A stretch of DNA of 64,000 nt from Chryseobacterium sp. Leaf405 (GCF_001425355.1 NZ_LMQN01000005.1:30222-94221); one strand, 5' to 3'. Positions 53,943 to 62,243 are shown, numbered from the stretch's first letter. Translations and numbers: made by a program. The notes: generated by a model from the sequence alone, not told the origin.

Positions 53943-53994
53943 TCCGTAGCCGAACGGGCAATTTTTGCTGCTGACCATTTTAAAATTATAAATA

Positions 53995-54023
53995 AAACCT
54001 CAAGGATTTTCTTTGAGGTTTTT
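53995..54023 (+). terminator. Terminator of icmF
   Basis: AAACCTCAA (53995-54003) pairs perfectly with TTGAGGTTT (54013-54021) over a 9-base loop. A T-run follows. Confidence 0.75.
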
Positions 54024-54123
54024 TACTAGTAATAAAAATAAACTAACATTTTGTAATAAAATAAGTACACGTTTGTAATATTAATACTACAAAGATCTGC
54101 CGTTTATAAATTCCCTTTAACCT

Positions 54124-54131
54124 TAACTTTG
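54124..54131 (+). promoter_or_regulatory. -7 box of the 54.2-kb secreted protein
   Basis: TAACTTTG lies 50 bases before the ATG, in the 239-base spacer after icmF. Confidence 0.4.
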
Positions 54132-54181
54132 GCATTATTTACTTTAGTTATTGTGAATTTCTTAAACCTAAAATCAAAAAA

Positions 54182-54898
54182 ATGAAAAAACTAATTACAT
54201 TCTTTTTACTGACAACCGCCATACTCTCATATGCACAAATAGGTATTAACACACCTACTCCCGACGCATCTTCTGCACTAGAAATCAGTTCTGCAAATAA
54301 AGGATTTCTCCCTCCAAGAATGACACTAATCTCCAGTACTGACGGTACTACAATTCCTAATCCAGCTTCAGGATTAACAGTCTATCACACAGGAAATTCT
54401 GCTTTAGAGGCAGGTCTTTATACGAATATAGGAACGCCAGCAGTTCCAAACTGGACCCGCGGTGCTATCATTAATGAAACTCAGGGAAGTTTAGTTAAAA
54501 AAATAAAATATGAAGGTACATCTTCTGATGGAACCAAAACCGTTCAAATTGGTCCAGTGGAATTCAGATTCAGCCCTGTAAGTTATACAGTTCCAGAAAT
54601 GCGTTTTCTTGCCCCACTTACTTCAAATACTATAGCAAATTATCATTCCGGTCAATTTGTACATGCTACTAGTGGAACTAGTATTGCTTACCAGAGCCAA
54701 AATAGAACATATACTTCTGCAAATTGGAATGTCTGGCAAAATTTAGCCTTTAGCGGAAGTGATGGATTAAACACATTAGAGCGTAATGAAGTCTGGCTGT
54801 CTATTCAGAATGATCCTGATGCTATCTATTGTGTTCAGTTTGTTATTCTGACTAAAGGAGCTTCTAATATATACAGTATCATTGCTACGAGATATTAA
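54182..54898 (+). CDS. Secreted protein with the Bacteroidetes IGINTPTPDAS N-terminus
   Basis: This 238-residue protein has a signal peptide (MKKLITFFLLTTAILSYA). The mature start QIGINTPTPDASSALEISSA, then NKGFLPPRMT, is widespread in secreted flavobacterial proteins of unknown function, several of which are longer and carry tail-fibre-like or T9SS domains. Here the rest is a compact Ser/Thr/Asn-rich beta-type domain with no sorting tag. There are no cysteines before CVQF near the C-terminus. It is monocistronic, with a hairpin behind it. A structural or adhesive surface role is possible. Confidence 0.6.
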   Translation: MKKLITFFLLTTAILSYAQIGINTPTPDASSALEISSANKGFLPPRMTLISSTDGTTIPNPASGLTVYHTGNSALEAGLYTNIGTPAVPNWTRGAIINETQGSLVKKIKYEGTSSDGTKTVQIGPVEFRFSPVSYTVPEMRFLAPLTSNTIANYHSGQFVHATSGTSIAYQSQNRTYTSANWNVWQNLAFSGSDGLNTLERNEVWLSIQNDPDAIYCVQFVILTKGASNIYSIIATRY

Positions 54899-54939
54899 TT
54901 TTCATTAATCGTCGATTCTAAAAAACACATCACTATATA

Positions 54940-54967
54940 AATCTCTCCTTTTTATGAGAGATTTTTT
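54940..54967 (+). terminator. Terminator after the 54.2-kb gene
   Basis: AATCTCTC (54940-54947) and GAGAGATT (54956-54963) form a perfect 8-bp stem with an 8-base loop. T6 overlaps the right arm. Confidence 0.75.
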
Positions 54968-54974
54968 AGTTTTG
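54967..54974 (+). promoter_or_regulatory. -7 box of the Dph6-like gene
   Basis: TAGTTTTG immediately follows the preceding terminator and lies 18 bases before the ATG. Confidence 0.4.
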
Positions 54975-54992
54975 TAAAGACAAATAATTTTA

Positions 54993-55706
54993 ATGAAACC
55001 AAAAGCCATCTTCAACTGGAGTAGCGGAAAAGATTCTGCTTTAGCTTTATATAAAATTTTACACGAAGATCAATTTGAAATTACATCTTTACTGACAAGT
55101 ATTAATAAAGAATTTCAGAGAATTTCCATGCACGGCGTTCCTGTCCCCTTACTGCAAAAACAAGCCGAAAGTTTAGGCTTTCCGTTAATTAAAATGGAGC
55201 TTCCGAAAGAGCCTTCAATGGAGGAATATCGTAAAATAATGAGCAAAACAATGAATGAAATCAAATCTCACGGGGTTACCCATTCTATTTTCGGAGATAT
55301 TTTTCTGGAAGATTTACGACAATATCGTGAAGACCAATTGCAAACCATCGGGATGAAAGCAGTTTTCCCACTTTGGAAACAAAATACAACCGACCTCATC
55401 CGTGAATTTTTAGATCTCGGTTTTAAAACAATTATCACCTGCGTGAACGAAACGTATCTTGACAAAAGCTTTGCGGGAAGGATTGTTGATGAAAATTTCA
55501 TTAATGATCTACCCAAAAATGTTGATCCTTGCGGAGAAAATGGAGAATTTCATACGTTTACGTTTGATGGTCCTATTTTTAAGACTCCAATTGATTTTGA
55601 AATTGGAGAAACAGTAAAAAAAACGTATCCGAAACCAAAATCCAATGAAAATGATGAAGAAGGAGAATATGTTTTCTGGTTTTGCGATTTGATTTTAAAA
55701 ACTTAA
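54993..55706 (+). CDS. Dph6-related ATP pyrophosphatase
   Basis: This 237-residue adenine-nucleotide alpha-hydrolase of the PP-loop type opens FNWSSGKDSALALYKIL, whose SGGKDS-like loop binds ATP. Further motifs are ISMHGVPVPLLQKQAESLG, FGDIFLEDLRQYRED and DPCGENGEFHTFTFDGPIF, the last characteristic of the diphthine-ammonia ligase family. Bacteria lack diphthamide, so the bacterial substrate is unknown; an amidation or adenylation reaction is the family-level expectation. It is alone on its strand and converges on the PadR-linked gene pair. Confidence 0.82.
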   Translation: MKPKAIFNWSSGKDSALALYKILHEDQFEITSLLTSINKEFQRISMHGVPVPLLQKQAESLGFPLIKMELPKEPSMEEYRKIMSKTMNEIKSHGVTHSIFGDIFLEDLRQYREDQLQTIGMKAVFPLWKQNTTDLIREFLDLGFKTIITCVNETYLDKSFAGRIVDENFINDLPKNVDPCGENGEFHTFTFDGPIFKTPIDFEIGETVKKTYPKPKSNENDEEGEYVFWFCDLILKT

Positions 55707-55739
55707 TTAAAGTCTTTGTATGCTATGAAATAATTTATT

Positions 55740-56465
55740 CTATCCAGCAGAAACACCAATGAAATTCTGCATTCTGGCTAATGTTTTCTTATGCTCAAAA
55801 AAAATAATCAAGCCAAAAATAACCATCACCTGAATGAAAAAAGGAAGAATTAAAGTCGCCAAAACAAATAGGAGTTCACTGTGATCATGAGCTCTGAAAA
55901 ACAGATACGGATAGATGCCTTCTTTTGAAACAACCTGTGCCATTAAGCTCATGGAGACAACCAGTAATCCCATATTCTGCTGATACATCGAATAGAAAAG
56001 TCTGCCTCTGTATTTAAAATCCTGTTTTACATATTTCCAGATCTTATAATTAAAAGCCCAAACACCAACCGTAAAAAGGACAAATGAAGCATTCTGTATT
56101 CTGAAAAGTGCTGTGTATACTTCCTGATTATCAGCCAGAAAAATAAAAAGGATGTTCACAGCAAAGGAAATCAACGCTAATAATAATGACTTTTTAAGAA
56201 GACTATTATATTTTGTCTTTACTATTTTCTTGACAATAACAGGAATTTCTTCACTGAAAAACACTGCATATTTGGTCATTTTAAATTCGCCTTCCCACAA
56301 TTTTTGCGTTTGATGAAAAGCGTCATCAAAAGTCAGGCTTTCATTTTTTTGCATATCTAAAACCTGTGAAATCATGTGATCTTTTACTTCCAACAAAATA
56401 TCTAACGGAAGCTTATGGAGAACCAAATAATTGGTTACCTGTTGGTCTTGTTCTTCATTAATCAT
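55740..56465 (-). CDS. PadR-linked membrane protein, copy 2
   Basis: This is a 241-residue protein with a soluble N-terminal helical region (about 1-75) that includes LPLDILLEVKDHMISQVLDM. About five transmembrane segments follow, among them LLALISFAVNILFIFLAD, ASFVLFTVGVWAFNYKI and LILPFFIQVMVIFGLIIFF. The N-terminal region aligns with the upstream gene (IxxEVKDHxISQ), so the two are tandem paralogs. Similar membrane proteins accompany small PadR regulators in many Bacteroidetes and Firmicutes; their function is unknown. The ATG overlaps the upstream stop by 4 bases. Confidence 0.7.
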   Translation of the reverse strand: MINEEQDQQVTNYLVLHKLPLDILLEVKDHMISQVLDMQKNESLTFDDAFHQTQKLWEGEFKMTKYAVFFSEEIPVIVKKIVKTKYNSLLKKSLLLALISFAVNILFIFLADNQEVYTALFRIQNASFVLFTVGVWAFNYKIWKYVKQDFKYRGRLFYSMYQQNMGLLVVSMSLMAQVVSKEGIYPYLFFRAHDHSELLFVLATLILPFFIQVMVIFGLIIFFEHKKTLARMQNFIGVSAG

Positions 56466-57082
56466 GTCAGCAAAACGTTTATTTTCTTAGTTCTAAAGTA
56501 CAGTAACTGAATCTGAATAAGTATTCCGTACGTTAGAAACATTTGGCTCAGCGGGGATTCCCAAGGATTATCTTTCGGGGAGAATATCATTCCAGCAACT
56601 GGAATAATGAGTAACATCATCAATATATTTCTTAATAATAACGGATGAAAAGACATTCGCTGAAATTCTGAAAATTTCATTTTTTTGAAGAAGAAATTAT
56701 AAAAAGTGATTGATATATAGACTAATAGCAAACTCACCTGAACATACAGGTATAAATTTTCATTAATACTCAAAACAATCCCTATTAGTAAAGAAACGGC
56801 AAGCGCAAAAAACATTATTCTACGGAATATCGGTTTCATTATATTTCTTTCTAATCTTGTTATTTTCCTGAAAGATAAAAGGTCTGCATTTACCATTTCC
56901 AATTCATTTTTCCAGCTTGATTTAGTTTCTAAAAAAGCTTCCTGAAAATTCAGATTCTTAGTTTCCATCAAATTAGAAATTTGTGAAATAAAATGATCTT
57001 TCACTTCAATAATTATCTGAGAATGCAGTTTTTTTGAAACCAAGTATAACGCAATCTGTTTTTCCTGTTCTGAAGAAATCAT
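56462..57082 (-). CDS. PadR-linked membrane protein, copy 1
   Basis: This 206-residue protein begins with a soluble segment (EKQIALYLVSKKLHSQIIIE, then VKDHFISQ) matching its downstream paralog. About four transmembrane segments follow: IMFFALAVSLLIGIVLSI, YLYVQVSLLLVYISITFYNF, NILMMLLIIPVAGMIF and MFLTYGILIQIQLLYF. It overlaps the PadR gene by 4 bases upstream and the second membrane gene by 4 bases downstream, so all three are translationally coupled. Envelope stress response or transport is a guess only. Confidence 0.7.
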   Translation of the reverse strand: MISSEQEKQIALYLVSKKLHSQIIIEVKDHFISQISNLMETKNLNFQEAFLETKSSWKNELEMVNADLLSFRKITRLERNIMKPIFRRIMFFALAVSLLIGIVLSINENLYLYVQVSLLLVYISITFYNFFFKKMKFSEFQRMSFHPLLLRNILMMLLIIPVAGMIFSPKDNPWESPLSQMFLTYGILIQIQLLYFRTKKINVLLT

Positions 57083-57402
57083 ATATTAAAAATAGTATTT
57101 AGATTAAACAAATAATTTTTCATTTCCTGCTCCTGCTCCACCTGCTGCTTTTTTCCCTTATCGGTCAGCAGATAATATTTTCGGTTTCTGCCGTTAATTT
57201 CCTGAACTTCAGATCTGATAATTCCGTCTGCTTCCAATTTGTGCAAAAGCGGATACAGCGCGCCTTCCGTCATTTCAAGTTCGCCTTCCGTCAATTCTTT
57301 AGCCCGTTGAGTAATCTGATACCCATACATCTTCACTTCTTTTGAAAGCAGTTTTAAAATAATATTCTGAAGCGTTCCTTTGTAGAGACTGTTTTTTTTC
57401 AT
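57079..57402 (-). CDS. PadR-family transcriptional regulator
   Basis: This 107-residue winged-helix regulator has the PadR plan: LYKGTLQNIILKLLSKEVKM, then YGYQIT, the recognition region LTEGELEMTEGALYPLLHKL, and EADGIIRSEV leading to the wing with GRNRKYYLLTDKGKKQ. It lacks the long C-terminal helix of full-size PadR proteins, as is usual for the short subgroup. It is the first gene of a three-gene operon with two membrane proteins and probably represses its own operon. A minus-strand TAGATTTG box lies just upstream. Confidence 0.88.
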   Translation of the reverse strand: MKKNSLYKGTLQNIILKLLSKEVKMYGYQITQRAKELTEGELEMTEGALYPLLHKLEADGIIRSEVQEINGRNRKYYLLTDKGKKQQVEQEQEMKNYLFNLNTIFNI

Positions 57403-57421
57403 CTCAATATTTAATGCCTCA

Positions 57422-57429
57422 CAAATCTA
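57422..57429 (-). promoter_or_regulatory. -7 box of the PadR operon
   Basis: The minus strand reads TAGATTTG and ends 19 bases before the padR-like ATG. An autoregulatory site would be expected around here. Confidence 0.45.
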
Positions 57430-57482
57430 TGCATAATTTTCTTATGTATTAAAATATTTTTAAATTTCTTTACATTCAGGGT

Positions 57483-58010
57483 ATGAAAAAATTATATTTT
57501 ATTGCCATTTATCCACATCAGCAAATCATTGATGAAATAAAAATCTTCAAACAAGATTTGGCTTTACATTATGAGAATTCAAAAGCACTGAAAAACGATG
57601 CACACATCACTTTGTTTCCACCATTTTCCAGAGAAATGGAATTGGAGAGTGACATTCACGAAGCATTTCAGAAAATTGACACCAACATTTCTCCTTTTGA
57701 AATTGAGCTCAATGGTTTCGGAAGTTTTGCGAATCCTACAAATCCGGTTCTCTTTGTAAAACCTGAACCCAATGAACAACTGAATGAACTTTATCTAAAG
57801 GTTAATGAAAAATTTAATTTCATGAAATATTCATTCAATCCACACATAACCGTTGGCTACAGAAATCTTACGTACGAAAATTTTCTTAAAGCCTGGAACA
57901 CTTACAAAGACAGAGAATATAAAACTAAATTCTTAGTTGATAAAATAACTTTGTTAAGACATGATCATAATTGGGTTCCAATTGCTGAGAAAAAATTGCA
58001 AACTCTTTAA
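57483..58010 (+). CDS. 2'-5' RNA ligase / 2H phosphoesterase family protein
   Basis: This 175-residue protein of the 2H phosphoesterase superfamily has both catalytic signatures: HITLFPPF at about 41-48 and HITVGYRN at about 121-128, each contributing a His and a Thr. The fold acts on 2',3'-cyclic or 2'-5' phosphodiester RNA ends, and the physiological substrate in bacteria is usually unknown. It is divergent from the PadR operon and converges on the M64 peptidase gene, with a hairpin between them. Confidence 0.82.
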   Translation: MKKLYFIAIYPHQQIIDEIKIFKQDLALHYENSKALKNDAHITLFPPFSREMELESDIHEAFQKIDTNISPFEIELNGFGSFANPTNPVLFVKPEPNEQLNELYLKVNEKFNFMKYSFNPHITVGYRNLTYENFLKAWNTYKDREYKTKFLVDKITLLRHDHNWVPIAEKKLQTL

Positions 58011-58024
58011 GTATTACAATAAAA

Positions 58025-58049
58025 AAAATCGACTATATAAGCCGATTTT
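58025..58049. terminator. Hairpin between converging genes at 58.0 kb
   Basis: AAAATCG (58025-58031) pairs with CGATTTT (58043-58049) over 11 bases. A-run on the left and T-run on the right fit a modest bidirectional terminator. Confidence 0.5.
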
Positions 58050-58071
58050 AAGATATTCGTTTGATTAAGCA

Positions 58072-59430
58072 TTATTCGATAACAATCTTCTGAGAAATAA
58101 TCAATTCTTTATTTTCTTCTACATTCAGCATATAATTTCCGGCAGGAAGTTTATTAATATCAACATAAATCGTTGCAGAATCTTTCAATTCAGATTTTAC
58201 AGGAATCAATTTCCCTGAAACATCATATAACATTACATTGGTATTTTTAGAAAAACCCTGTTTTCCTTTAATATAAAATTCATTATCTGCGGGATTCGGA
58301 TAAATAGCAAATCTGCGTTCTGTTGCTTTCACTTTAGAAGTTCCCAACGTAGATTTATTTAAAGTCCATGTGATATTGGTAAAATGAACCGTACTGTGAT
58401 TATTTACTTTTACCAAAGGATTATTATCATTCACCGAAAAAAGAAGTGTATTTCCTCCGTTATTCAACTGGCTTGGGGTAATAGTAACCGTATTAGTTGT
58501 TGAAGAAAGCGCATTTCCATTTAATTTCCATGAATTAACTAAAGTATTAGGAATGGGAAGAATTTCGTTAACTGTAAATGTTACGTTAGCATTTGCATTT
58601 ACATTCGTTGTATTAGCCGGAATAAAAGAATCTACCGGCGAAACCAGCGCATGGATTTTCTCAATAATAGCTTCCTTACAAACCGAACAAAACTGCTGGT
58701 TCAGGTACCTCATCTCACAGCTTTGATGCGGACGGTACCAGCTAGGGCTTTCAGCATGCGGATACACTCCTACTCCATTCAAACCCACCCAATTTGCCCA
58801 TTTAATGGTTGCAGGATTTGAAGTCTGTGTTTTATTGGCTTTTTCACCTGTTCCGGAAAACCAATATTCATCAGCTAAATTACCAAAAGAATGCCCCAAT
58901 TCATGAACAACAATTTCATTAGCTGACGAATTTAATGACGCAAAAGCATATGTTCCACCGCAGCCTCCGTATTGAGAAGTATTTCCTAAAATATAAGCAA
59001 CATCAAAATCAGGAATATTAGCCGCTAAGACCTGAGTAACTTTCGTTGTATTGCCGTAATAACATCTGTGCACTCCGTTATCAAAAGAGGAATTGAAATA
59101 ATTATTGGGATTAGCAACCGGAAAAACAGGTTCTGTAACATCAGTGGCAGTTCCAGGATGTTTGACACCCGATTCTGCCGAAACAACTTTTATAGCATAC
59201 ACATTAAAGTAATTTTTATATTCCGTGTAAGGACTTTTGGTGAAAAGATAATTCACCGTATTCTGTGCAGAAGTTACAAAAGATGTAAGTTGTGAAGTGG
59301 TAAATCCGTCTCCCAAAACTGCAATATTGATACGTTTATCATTCGCACCATTCTGCAAAACCGGAACAGTCTCAAAAACCTGAGCACAGCAGAAACCTCC
59401 GATAAAAAGTGATAATATAATTTTTTTCAT
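58072..59430 (-). CDS. M64-family (IgA-peptidase-type) metallopeptidase with T9SS type A tail
   Basis: This is a 452-residue secreted zinc peptidase. A signal peptide (about 1-16) is followed by the M64 catalytic domain with NIAVLGDGFTTSQL at about 35 and the zinc site VVHELGHSFGNLADEYW (HELGH at 176-180, downstream Asp-Glu-Tyr). CEMRYLNQQFCSVC follows at about 236. A linker with an Ig-like segment joins the C-terminal type A sorting domain (about 375-452, AIYPNPADNEFYIKG; LYDVSGKLI), which directs T9SS export. Substrate unknown. It lies 2 bases after a small exported-protein gene, so they form an operon. Confidence 0.88.
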   Translation of the reverse strand: MKKIILSLFIGGFCCAQVFETVPVLQNGANDKRINIAVLGDGFTTSQLTSFVTSAQNTVNYLFTKSPYTEYKNYFNVYAIKVVSAESGVKHPGTATDVTEPVFPVANPNNYFNSSFDNGVHRCYYGNTTKVTQVLAANIPDFDVAYILGNTSQYGGCGGTYAFASLNSSANEIVVHELGHSFGNLADEYWFSGTGEKANKTQTSNPATIKWANWVGLNGVGVYPHAESPSWYRPHQSCEMRYLNQQFCSVCKEAIIEKIHALVSPVDSFIPANTTNVNANANVTFTVNEILPIPNTLVNSWKLNGNALSSTTNTVTITPSQLNNGGNTLLFSVNDNNPLVKVNNHSTVHFTNITWTLNKSTLGTSKVKATERRFAIYPNPADNEFYIKGKQGFSKNTNVMLYDVSGKLIPVKSELKDSATIYVDINKLPAGNYMLNVEENKELIISQKIVIE

Positions 59431-59432
59431 GG

Positions 59433-59921
59433 TTATAATCTTTGAGTGAATACTAATTGTTTTCCTGATTTTGTAATCTTTTCAACTTTCACCGTCTGAT
59501 TTTCTTCAGAATGTGAATATCTTACGCTAAATTCAGCATCTTGTAGTGAAATTTTATTTCTACTGACGTCTTCACCATACACTTCTCTTGTCGGATTAAG
59601 CGGATCTTCTACCACTTGTCTCGTAATTTCTTTTCCGTTGGCATCATTGATAGAAACAACAAAATCTCCAATTTCACCACTGTTTTCATTGGAAATTAGA
59701 TTTGACTTTAATTTTCCATCAACAATTTTCTTTTCCTGTAAAGTAACTTTTTCCGAACCGGAATCTGTTTTTTCTACTTTAAAAAAAAGATAAAAAATCT
59801 TAGAACTATTCGTAAGATTTGTGATAGCAGCACCTTTATTACTTTCTTTTATATCTTTAACTTGCAGAAAGTTGGATACAAAATAGAAGGGCAGTGTTAA
59901 AAAGATAATTAAATTTTTCAT
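59433..59921 (-). CDS. Small exported protein paired with the M64 peptidase
   Basis: This 162-residue protein has a signal-like N-terminus (MKNLIIFLTLPFYFVSNFLQ). The mature region is mostly beta-strand-like and charged (LFFKVEKTDSGSEKVTLQEK; EFSVRYSHSEENQTVKVEKI), with no cysteines, lipobox or sorting domain. It is encoded 2 bases upstream of the M64 peptidase and so is cotranslated with it. A chaperone, propeptide-like inhibitor or binding partner for the peptidase would fit, but the sequence alone shows none of these. Confidence 0.55.
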   Translation of the reverse strand: MKNLIIFLTLPFYFVSNFLQVKDIKESNKGAAITNLTNSSKIFYLFFKVEKTDSGSEKVTLQEKKIVDGKLKSNLISNENSGEIGDFVVSINDANGKEITRQVVEDPLNPTREVYGEDVSRNKISLQDAEFSVRYSHSEENQTVKVEKITKSGKQLVFTQRL

Positions 59922-59926
59922 AGTTA

Positions 59927-59934
59927 TATTTTTG
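59927..59934 (+). promoter_or_regulatory. Possible upstream ruvC promoter box
   Basis: TATTTTTG oriented rightward lies 89 bases before the ruvC ATG. It overlaps the start region of the divergent exported-protein gene. A second box is at 60011-60018. Confidence 0.35.
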
Positions 59935-60010
59935 TTTGAGTTAAAAACTTTTTAATTATACAATTGCGTTCAATTTATTTTTTTTCCATTCCTGAACGTT
60001 TAGAAAGTCA

Positions 60011-60018
60011 TATCTTTG
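60011..60018 (+). promoter_or_regulatory. -7-like box directly in front of ruvC
   Basis: TATCTTTG ends 5 bases before the ruvC ATG. If active, the transcript would be leaderless; it may instead be a chance match. Confidence 0.35.
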
Positions 60019-60023
60019 AAGCA

Positions 60024-60578
60024 ATGATTGCAGAGAAAATTATTTTAGGTATTGACCCGGGAACTACAGTGATGGGATTTGGAATTATTTCCGTAAAAAA
60101 AGGTAAAATGGAAATGGTTTCCATCCATGAACTTTTATTAAAAAAATATCCTAACCACGAAACCAAGCTCAAATATATTTTCGACAAAACATTGGCATTA
60201 ATTGACGAATTTCATCCCGATGAAGTTGCCCTGGAAGCTCCTTTCTACGGAAAAAATGTTCAGAGTATGCTTAAACTGGGACGGGCGCAGGGCGTTGCGA
60301 TGGCAGCAAGCCTTTACAGAAACATCCCGATTACAGAATATTCTCCGAAAAAAATTAAAATGGCAATCACCGGAAATGGAAATGCCAGCAAAGAACAAGT
60401 TGCGGGAATGCTTCAAAATCTACTAAATTTAAAAGAATTCCCAACAAAATATCTTGATGCTTCCGACGGTTTAGCGGTTGCGGTTTGCCACCATTTCAAT
60501 TCCGGAACAATTGCTGACACTAAATCTTATACAGGCTGGGAAAGCTTTCTAAAACAAAACCCAGGTCGTCTTAAATAA
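60024..60578 (+). CDS. ruvC: Holliday junction endonuclease RuvC
   Basis: RuvC resolves four-way junctions with RuvAB. The 184-residue protein starts MIAEKIILGIDPGTTVMGFG, which contains the first catalytic Asp. VALEAPFYGKNVQSMLKLGRAQGVAM at about 72-97 (split here for description as VALEAPFYGKN and LGRAQGVAM) carries the catalytic Glu. The C-terminal acidic pair lies in LDASDGLAVAVCHHF. YSPKKIKMAITGNGNASKEQ is the DNA-contacting region. An upstream TTG-initiated extension lacks homology and is rejected. It ends one base before the converging lipoprotein gene. Confidence 0.95.
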   Translation: MIAEKIILGIDPGTTVMGFGIISVKKGKMEMVSIHELLLKKYPNHETKLKYIFDKTLALIDEFHPDEVALEAPFYGKNVQSMLKLGRAQGVAMAASLYRNIPITEYSPKKIKMAITGNGNASKEQVAGMLQNLLNLKEFPTKYLDASDGLAVAVCHHFNSGTIADTKSYTGWESFLKQNPGRLK

Positions 60579-60579
60579 T

Positions 60580-60984
60580 TTATTTATACTCGTTCGGGGA
60601 TATTTTAAAATCAGAGGTTTTCTTTCCGTTTTTATCGTAATACACATATTCCATTGTAACTTCTCTGTCACGGAATTCTTTAATTTCAGCAGACGTTTTT
60701 ATAACTTTCAAAGCCCCTGCTTTTGACTCCTTTTTAAAAGATTCTATTTCTGCAGGAGTAACATTTTCTTTTATATCATCCGTTAAAGTATAATTGTATC
60801 TCAAAGTTTTGCCGGGTTGTGCAGAAACGCTGTCGAGACGTACACCGTCGCTTAAAATCTGCGGTGTCATTTTATTCATACTTGCAGCGACTTCTTTGAG
60901 TTCACTGTTTACGATATCCTCTTTTTTACACGAGGCAAGAGCCAATGGAATACAAAACAATGATAGTTTTACAACATTTTTCAT
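60580..60984 (-). CDS. Small lipoprotein of unknown function
   Basis: This 134-residue protein has a lipoprotein signal (MKNVVKLSLFCIPLALASCK, lipobox cysteine about 19). The mature part is helical then beta-like, with repeated charged Lys/Glu/Asp residues: ELKEVAASMNKMTPQILSDG, GKTLRYNYTLTDDIKE, VTMEYVYYDKNGKKTSDFKI. The YVYYDKNGK segment resembles a beta-hairpin seen in many small Bacteroidetes lipoproteins. It converges on ruvC with a single-base gap. No specific function can be given. Confidence 0.6.
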   Translation of the reverse strand: MKNVVKLSLFCIPLALASCKKEDIVNSELKEVAASMNKMTPQILSDGVRLDSVSAQPGKTLRYNYTLTDDIKENVTPAEIESFKKESKAGALKVIKTSAEIKEFRDREVTMEYVYYDKNGKKTSDFKISPNEYK

Positions 60985-61111
60985 AAGTAAATTTTTGTGG
61001 GTTGATTATCTAAAGATAAGATTATTTACATTAACATTCTAATCAATTGAATATCAAAATTTTAAATAATTTCGTTAAATTACTTGGTAAAACATAATAC
61101 TATCTTTTACA

Positions 61112-61138
61112 TTGGTATAATTTTTAGTAGTACATTTG
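61112..61138 (+). promoter_or_regulatory. Promoter of the DUF4407 gene
   Basis: TTG (61112-61114) and TACATTTG (61131-61138) are 16 bases apart. The box overlaps an in-frame TTG at 61136, so the true start is the ATG at 61154. Confidence 0.55.
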
Positions 61139-61153
61139 TATAAATTTTCTATC

Positions 61154-62224
61154 ATGAAAAATAAGCAACAAACTATAAATCAGGTAAATCATAGCATCAA
61201 TTGGTTTCAGAAATTTCTGATGGTGTGCTCTGGCGGAAACATTCATATTTTAAGAAAAACACCCAGCGAATGGAACAAATTTGCAGGGATCGGAGGAATT
61301 GTACTTTTCACCGCTATATTTGCTACGCTATCCGCAGGGTATGCAATGTACACGGTATTTGACAACATCTGGACATCCATTGGATTCGGAATTTTATGGG
61401 GTTTAATGATCTTTAATTTAGACAGGTACATCGTTTCTTCCATTAAGAAAACAGGAACTTGGTGGAACCAGATTTTAATGTCAATTCCACGATTGATTCT
61501 GGCTACTTTCTTAGGAATTATTATTTCTAAACCTTTAGAACTTAAAATTTTTGAAAAAGAAGTGAATAAGCAATTAAACACCATTATTCAAAGAAACAAA
61601 AAGCAGCTTCAGGGGGAAATGAACGGAAGAATCCTTCAGCAGAGCGGACCGTTTGAAACCGAAAAGAAACAGATTGCTGAAAAGATCGCTCAATATCAAA
61701 AATCGTACGATTCTGCATCAGTAGAATTGGAAAAAGAAATTTTAGGTAAACAATCCGGTCTTACCAGCGGAAAAGAAGGTTTTGGGCCTAATGCAAAACG
61801 CAAGCAGGAATTAAAAGAGCAGAGAAAAAATGATCTCGAAAACTACCAAAAACAAGTCGCTCCAAGATTGGAATATTTAGATAAAGAAATCTCAAAAGTA
61901 TATTCTAATCTTGAAACCGAAAGAAAATCCACAGAAACTTTTGAAGATAAATTTAACGGATTTGCGGCAAGATTACAGGCGTTGGATGAGTTAGGAAAAA
62001 ATTCTGCAATTATTGGTCTGGCAGCAACTTTTATTATGGGACTTTTCATCTGTCTTGAAATTTCACCGGTTTTAGTGAAACTGATTTCTCATGTAGGACC
62101 TTATGATCATCTTTTGGAAAAAACTGAAAATGATTTCCGATTGTACTCAAAAGAAAAAATTAAAAAAGGAAATGCTCTGACCGATTTCAGGATTGATGAT
62201 TTTAAAGATAACTTGCACAAATAA
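61154..62224 (+). CDS. DUF4407-type membrane protein with long coiled coil
   Basis: This 356-residue protein has four predicted transmembrane segments. Three are in the first 135 residues (IGGIVLFTAIFATLSAGYAM; IGFGILWGLMIFNL; IPRLILATFLGIIISKP) and one is near the end (IIGLAATFIMGLFICLEISP). Between them lies a charged coiled-coil region (about 140-285) rich in Lys, Glu and Gln. The motif FNLDRYIVSSIKK after helix 2 is characteristic of the DUF4407 family. Function is unknown; the layout resembles an envelope scaffold or sensor. It is monocistronic with a clear promoter and terminator. Confidence 0.78.
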   Translation: MKNKQQTINQVNHSINWFQKFLMVCSGGNIHILRKTPSEWNKFAGIGGIVLFTAIFATLSAGYAMYTVFDNIWTSIGFGILWGLMIFNLDRYIVSSIKKTGTWWNQILMSIPRLILATFLGIIISKPLELKIFEKEVNKQLNTIIQRNKKQLQGEMNGRILQQSGPFETEKKQIAEKIAQYQKSYDSASVELEKEILGKQSGLTSGKEGFGPNAKRKQELKEQRKNDLENYQKQVAPRLEYLDKEISKVYSNLETERKSTETFEDKFNGFAARLQALDELGKNSAIIGLAATFIMGLFICLEISPVLVKLISHVGPYDHLLEKTENDFRLYSKEKIKKGNALTDFRIDDFKDNLHK

Positions 62225-62243
62225 ATTTTCTCTTTAAAATATT

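Noticed and set aside
48869..53966. Shared 14-mer AACGGGCAATTTTT upstream of rpsB and downstream of icmF
   Set aside because: A few shared 14-mers are expected by chance in 64 kb of AT-rich DNA, and the contexts are unrelated.
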